From Willaertia magna (Eukaryota > Heterolobosea > Eutetramitea > Acrasida > Naegleriidae), in the NCBI GenBank assembly GCA_902984215.1, contig CADWAF010002106.1:62001-126000 (forward strand): a DNA stretch of 64,000 nt, read 5' to 3'. The position numbers and the translations under genes are program-made. Below, one piece after another: positions 58,993 through 64,000 of this stretch. The notes under the pieces were generated by a model that was not told the origin of the DNA, did not search any database, and was given only the letters and a program-made list of their open reading frames with translations. Each line of letters opens with the position of its first letter. Within the stretch, counting starts at the first letter, position 1.

Positions 58993-60188
58993 TTAAAATT
59001 TAAATAAATCTTTTATAATAAATCTTTTATATTAATTTTTTACTTTCTTTATTAACTTTATTAAATTTCTTAAATTTAATTAATCATTTTTTTATTTAAT
59101 TTTATTAAATCTTAAACAATTTTATAACAAATAAACTTTATAATAATAAACTTTACAATTAAATTTACAATAATCAATTTTTAATTTTTATATTTATAAA
59201 ATTTTAATTTAAATGATTTTATTTTAAATTTTGTAAACTATTTAATTAAAGGAAATATAAGAAGAATAAATGATTTTATTAAAATATTTAATTATATTAA
59301 TGATGATATTTTTTATATTTTATAAAAATATTGATAATAAAAAATGTTTAATTATTAATAAATATTATAAAATAATAAAAATAATTTAAATTTAAATATT
59401 AAAAAATAAAATTTTAATTTATATAAAAATTTATATAATTTATTTACAATATTTTTAAATTTATTATTAAAAATAATGTATTAAAAAAGAAAAAATTATT
59501 TAAATAATTTATGTGTTAATAATATTAATAAAATTATAAAGAATATTAAGAAAAATTATATTAAAAAAAGATCTTTTTTTTTAATAAAGAAAAATTTAAT
59601 GATTTTATTAGTTGAGAATATTTAGATATTAAATTAGATTATTATTTAAAGGATAAAATTAAAATTAAGATTATAAATATTAATATGTTAAATTTAGAAA
59701 TTAATTTTATTAAATTAATGATAATAGTGAATGAATTAAATTAATTGAAAAAGATTATATTTATAATTGTTATAAATTAATTTATTTGTTTAGAATTTAA
59801 TTATATTAAATTAGGGTAACAAAAAAAATTAAAAGTTATTATTAGATAAATTAATGTTTTATTAAATATTAAAAGATAATAAAATAAAAAATAAATACTT
59901 TGTTAATGATATAATAATGAAAATAATAGTTATATTATTAATATTAATAAGAAACTAAGTTATGAAAAAATATAATATTATAAAATAATTCAATACATAA
60001 TTATTACAAAATAATTCAATAACCTCAAACAATAAAAAATAATTATACAATTTTTTTAATAAAACTTTATGTTAACTGTAGTTATTGTTATAAAATGAAT
60101 AATAATAGAGGATAATTATTTATTTTTTGAATAATTCTAAATTATTAAAAATTTAAATAAAATTGATTCTGCAAAATCTTTTATTTGC
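58993..60188. other. 1.2-kb AT desert between convergent genes
   Basis: The longest gene-free stretch of the window, almost entirely A and T. It begins with a perfect 14-bp tandem duplication (59004-59031). No open frame of useful length, RNA gene, telomere-like or satellite repeat is visible. It lies between two gene 3' ends, so it holds no obvious promoter. Short in-frame stretches around 59560-59770 have the Leu/Ile/Asn codons typical of the local LRR-like genes, with many stops, so relic coding sequence is conceivable. Confidence 0.5.
59004..59031. repeat. Perfect 14-bp tandem duplication
   Basis: The unit ATAAATCTTTTATA occurs twice head to tail just after the SANT-like gene. It probably arose by slippage in the AT-rich 3' flank and may add alternative poly(A) signals. 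Confidence 0.7.
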
Positions 60189-63100
60189 TTAATCTTGTTT
60201 AGATTTTGTATTTACAATGAAATTTCTTGCAACAAATTTAAGAACTTCGTCAATAATTACAACTGGCAAACTGAAAGCAATAACTACAATCCATTCATGA
60301 AGAGAAATTGGATAAACATTGAAAATGAAATTAATAGGAGTATAGAGAACAATGCAATGGACAATAATACTCAAAATAACACTGAGTATTAAGTACTTGT
60401 TTCTAGTTGGTGGTAAAACTAAAATACTGTCATTTTCTGAAATGGATGATAAAGCATTAAACATTTCAATCAAAACTAAAATACTCAATGAAATAGTGGA
60501 AGGTCTTGCAAGATTTTCTCTGTCAAATAATGCACAATTAGCAACTGTTGGATCACATTTACTAAAGTTTACCAATTGACTATAAGAGATTTGTGGACCT
60601 TCATCGAACATTGTAAAGTAGTAAATATATCCCATAACAGTAGCAAAACCAATATAAGTACCAACAATTAAATATCTCACTAATTGCCAAGCATTAACTA
60701 ATGGTTCAGTGGTTTTACGTGGCTTTTCTGTCATTACACTTGTTGATCCTGGATTTAAACCTAAAGCATTAGCAGGAAGACCATCAGTAACTAAATTAAC
60801 AAATAACAATTGAATAGTATTAAGATGTTCTGGAATACCAAGTAAAGAAGCTAAAAAGATTGAAACTACTTCTCCAATATTTGATGAAATTAAATAACGA
60901 ATAAATTGTTTGGTATTAGAGAAGATAACTCTTCCTTCTTCTACTGCCTTAACAATAGTTGTAAAGTTATCATCTTGTAAAATTAATTTTGAAGCACTCT
61001 TTGCAACACTAGTACCAGAACCCATTGCTAAACCAATGTCTGATTTCTTTAAAGCAGGTGAATCATTGACACCATCACCAGTCATAGCAACAACAAATCC
61101 TTCTTCTTGTAAAATCTTAACAATGGTTAATTTATGTTGAGGTTCAACTCTTGCAAATAATCTAGCAGTTTTTAATATTTCTTTTTGTTGATCTTCATTC
61201 ATTTCTTCAAATTCTTTTCCAGTAAATGAAAGTTTTTCATCTCTTAAAGAAACAGAATCAGAAATATCATCAAATAAACCAATTCCTCTACAAATAGATT
61301 CAGCAGTATTAATATTATCACCAGTAATAACAATAACTCTAATACCTGCTTTTCTACAAGTGTGAATAGAATCTTTAACTTCAGTTCTTGGTGGATCAAT
61401 TAAACCAACAACACCTGTTAATGTCATTCCAGTTTCAATACGTTCAAAATCATCTGCATTTCCTAATGATGCTTTATCCATTCTTTGTTCAATGTATGAT
61501 GTAGCTAAACATCTAAGAGCTAACTTATCACTGAAATTAGTTCTAACATGATCAATAATACTTTCTTTCATTTCTTCGGTTAATGGAACAACTTTACCAG
61601 TTGAATTAACTAAAACCTTGTCACAACGATGAATAACATTTTCATAAGCACCTTTACAGAATAAGAAACCTTCTTTATAATAAACTGACATACTCTTTCT
61701 TGCTCTAGTAAATTCTAAAGTTGCTTCTTTAGTATATTTACTTCTCCATTGATTTGAACAATAACAATATCTTTCTGATAATTCTGAAGGAATATTACTG
61801 TCATTTGGTAATTTAACTTTTTCTGCAAAAACTAATAAAGCAGCTTCAGTTGGTTCACCAGAAACTTCAACATCATTCTTTTCATCATTATAAATTAAAG
61901 ATGCATCATTACATAAAGTTGCAATCTTTGCAGTTTCCAATAAAGAAACTGATTTACTTGGATTTTCAACAACTTTACCATTTAATAAAATCTTACCATT
62001 TGGTTTAAATTGAGAATCTTCTGCTTCATATTCACTTAATTTAACATTATTATTTTCAATATTTTCAATTGTAATACATCTACAAACTGACATTTTGTTA
62101 GTTGTCAATGTACCAGTCTTATCTGAACAAATAACAGAACATGCACCAAGTGTTTCAACAGCTGGTAATTTTCTAACAATTGCATTTCTCTTTGCCATTC
62201 TTTGAGCTCCAATAGAGAATGTCATTGTAATAACAGTTGGTAAACCTTCTGGAATAGCTGCAACAGCTAATGCAATTGCATATTTAAGATAATAAACAGC
62301 ACCCATCCACCAACCACCAAATGCAGGATCATTAAAGTGTGGAACATTAATAATAAATACAACTGCACAGATAATAGCAACAGCAATAGTTAATTGATTA
62401 CCAAATTGATCTAAATTCTTTTGTAATGGAGTCTTTTCAGATTCTGGAATTTCTTCTTCATCATCATCACTCTTCTTATTAGATAAACTTTTACTAATTT
62501 TACCAATTTCAGTATTAATACCAGTTGAAACAACAATTGCTAAAGCCTTTCCATAAGTAACTAATGTTCCAGAGAAGATAATATTAGTCTTTCCTTGAAG
62601 TTCAATCTTTTCTTGTTTAACAATTTCAGGTTCCTTCATCACACTAACAGATTCACCAGTTAATGCAGATTGATCTACTCTTAAAGTAGTTGAATCTAAA
62701 GAGATAATACGACAATCAGCAGGAACAATATTACCAACACTAACTTTAACAATATCACCTGGTACTAAATCAATTGCATCAATTTCTTTTACTTTTCCAT
62801 CTCTAATAACAACACCTTTTGGTGCTTCAAATGATTTTAATGCATCAATAGCTGCTTCAGCAGATGATTCTTGAGATACTCCAATGTAAGCATTAAGAGC
62901 TAAAACTAGAAGAATAACAAATGGTTCAATAAAACTTTGAAGACCTGGATGTTCTTCAAAGAAAGCAAAGATAAATGAAATGAATGCACTACCTAATAAA
63001 ATCTATTAATTAATTATTATTAATTCAATTCCGAATTAATTAATAATACTTACACGAACAAGAATATCATCGAATTGTTTAAGAACTAATTTCCACAATG

Positions 63101-63242
63101 GTGTTTTCTCTTCTGCGGGCAATTCATTTCTACCATATTTTGCACGAGCTTCTTCTACTTGTTTTGATGTTAAACCTTTCTCAGGTGTAACGTTAAAATT
63201 TGATAGAACCTGTGAAATGTCACTGCAGTGAGCGTTATTCAT
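60189..63242 (-). CDS. SERCA-type Ca2+-transporting P-type ATPase
   Basis: Two exons, 63242-63054 (63 codons) and 63002-60189, with a 51-nt phase-0 intron; 1000 residues, normal for SERCA. Splicing joins KQFDDILVR to ILLGSAFISF in the first membrane segment. Diagnostic motifs: LTGES (actuator domain), PEGLP (M4, Glu at ~315), ICSDKTGTLT with the phosphorylated Asp357, TGDGVNDSPALKKSDIG, and NIGEVVSIF/QLLFVNLVTDGLPANALGLN of M5-M6 with the Ca2+-ligand residues. The pump moves Ca2+ from cytosol into the ER lumen using ATP. The C-terminus (NTKSKQD) has no calmodulin-binding extension, which argues against a plasma-membrane type. Without exon 1, the reading would start at a false internal codon at 62642. 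Confidence 0.95.
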
Positions 63243-63405
63243 CTCCTAGTTCTAATGATGATCTTTTTTTTTTTAATTTAATCTTTCACAAAAAACCTTA
63301 ACAAAGGAACTTTAGAACGAGAGAATGCCTTTTTAACACTTGACAACTGTGTTTATTTTTTAATTATTACAATAGTTTTTAAAGGTTAACTTAATTACCT
63401 TTCAT

Positions 63406-64000
63406 TTAGAAGTTGTTTGTTGAATGAATTATTTGTGGGATGGGGACATCTAATTCATTCATTGGAATGAGTAGTGATTTATTGTTGCCTTCCTCCAATG
63501 AAACGCCATTATTTAATTCATCTATTACACTTTGTGGGAATTGAAAACTGTCAGAAATATATTGACAGTCAAAACAAACACCAATCATTTGATTTTCAAA
63601 ATTCTTTTCTTTTTGTAACTCTAATAGTTCATGAAGAAATTTATCGTAATACCCTTTACCTCTTCCTAGTCTTCCTCCGGTGTAATCAAATGCAAGCCCA
63701 GGAATAACAATTAAAACCTTACTATTTGGGTTCAAGGAAGATAACAACCTAGCTCTGGAACTAATTTCTTTTGGTTCTAAAATCTTTAAAACAACAAGTC
63801 AACTTTGGTAAAAAAGCATTCACTTACTTGGTAATTTGGATCTTTAATTTCAAAAGAATGAAAATCGTCTAAATCTTTAACGTGAACCATTTCCATTTTA
63901 TTATTTTCTAAAACTGGAACAAATAATTGTTTATTTTTATCCGACAGACAATTCTCCAGTAAAGGTATGGTATTGATTTCAGCTCCACTTTTCATAGGTA
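63406..64000 (-). CDS. MTHFS: 5-formyltetrahydrofolate cyclo-ligase (MTHFS), 5' end cut by window edge
   Basis: Exons 63783-63406 and >64000-63828 with a 44-nt phase-0 intron. The visible part covers the middle and C-terminus: MKSGAEINTIPLLENCL, QLFVPVLENNKMEMVHV, then after the splice VIPGLAFDYTGGRLGRGKGY, the ATP/folate-binding loop. It also has MIGVCFDCQY and the terminal DVPIPQIIHSTN. The ATG at 63995 is internal by family comparison, and the upstream codons remain open to the window end, so the N-terminus lies outside. The enzyme converts 5-formyl-THF to 5,10-methenyl-THF with ATP, feeding one-carbon metabolism. Cytosolic or mitochondrial location cannot be judged without the N-terminus. 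Confidence 0.93.

Noticed and set aside
60195..60579. Plus-strand ORFs at the 3' end of the SERCA gene
   Set aside because: They are antisense to conserved pump sequence and have no independent signals.
62640..62642. Start of the Ca2+ pump at an internal GTG
   Set aside because: Upstream sequence in the same frame encodes conserved SERCA segments (LTGES and the first membrane helices) and connects by a clean intron to an ATG exon at 63242.
1..64000. tRNA, rRNA, snRNA or transposable elements
   Set aside because: I looked for GC-rich cloverleaf-like patches, B-box sequences, long terminal repeats and transposase/reverse transcriptase motifs and saw none; a tRNAscan-SE and Infernal run would be decisive.

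Overview
The window looks like nuclear DNA of a compact, AT-rich protist genome. Genes are packed on both strands, a few hundred bases apart or less. Proteins carry long Asn/Ser/Thr-rich low-complexity stretches. I can place 22 spliceosomal introns by eye; all are GT..AG, mostly with GTAAGT donors, and only about 40 to 90 nt long. The gene set is purely eukaryotic: Integrator, ATG13, SAR1, SERCA, eIF5A, UTP4, UBE2S, NAR1. This combination fits a heterolobosean amoeboflagellate such as Naegleria, but that assignment is inference; no rRNA or marker sequence is present. I found no tRNA, rRNA, CRISPR array, transposon or viral remnant.

Layout. 1-8 kb: the 5' part of NAR1/CIAO3 (cytosolic Fe-S assembly), a UBE2S-type E2, a secreted 5'-nucleotidase-like phosphoesterase and a large coiled-coil protein. 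8-20 kb: a Ser/Thr kinase, a Rab-like GTPase with a very long insert, a small probable mitochondrial protein, a degenerate glutathione-peroxidase-like protein, a DHYC palmitoyltransferase-like membrane protein, eIF5A, and an ankyrin-repeat/acid-lipase fusion. 20-33 kb: an RCC1-repeat protein, an F-box/LRR-like protein, Integrator subunit 4, a dual-specificity phosphatase, a 59-codon ORF, a RhoGAP protein, a glutaredoxin with a UBX-like tail, and mitochondrial ribosomal protein uS17. 33-46 kb: a coiled-coil protein, ATG13, UTP4, a BTB-ARF fusion GTPase, a myristoylation-type short-chain dehydrogenase and a 1102-residue coiled-coil protein. 46-64 kb: a frame-broken U-box gene, a C2-kinase fusion, a 1472-residue probable GPI-anchored surface protein, an unknown Cys-motif protein, a membrane-anchored alpha/beta hydrolase, SAR1, two small proteins, a 1.2-kb AT desert, a SERCA-type Ca2+ pump, and the 3' part of 5-formyltetrahydrofolate cyclo-ligase.

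How the genes relate. There is no operon-like organisation; most are unrelated housekeeping and signalling genes. Two organisational patterns recur. Convergent neighbours often end only a few bases apart, and in one case the stop codons overlap, so their 3' UTRs must overlap as sense/antisense. Start codons are often preceded by a run of A. Secretory/ER functions cluster loosely at the right: surface protein, type II membrane hydrolase, SAR1 and SERCA.

The most interesting candidates are fusion proteins. The first is a BTB(-BACK)-ARF GTPase, which resembles in logic the RING-ARF protein TRIM23. Others are an ankyrin-acid lipase, a Grx-UBX-like protein, and a DHYC acyltransferase whose zinc-binding cysteines are almost all gone.
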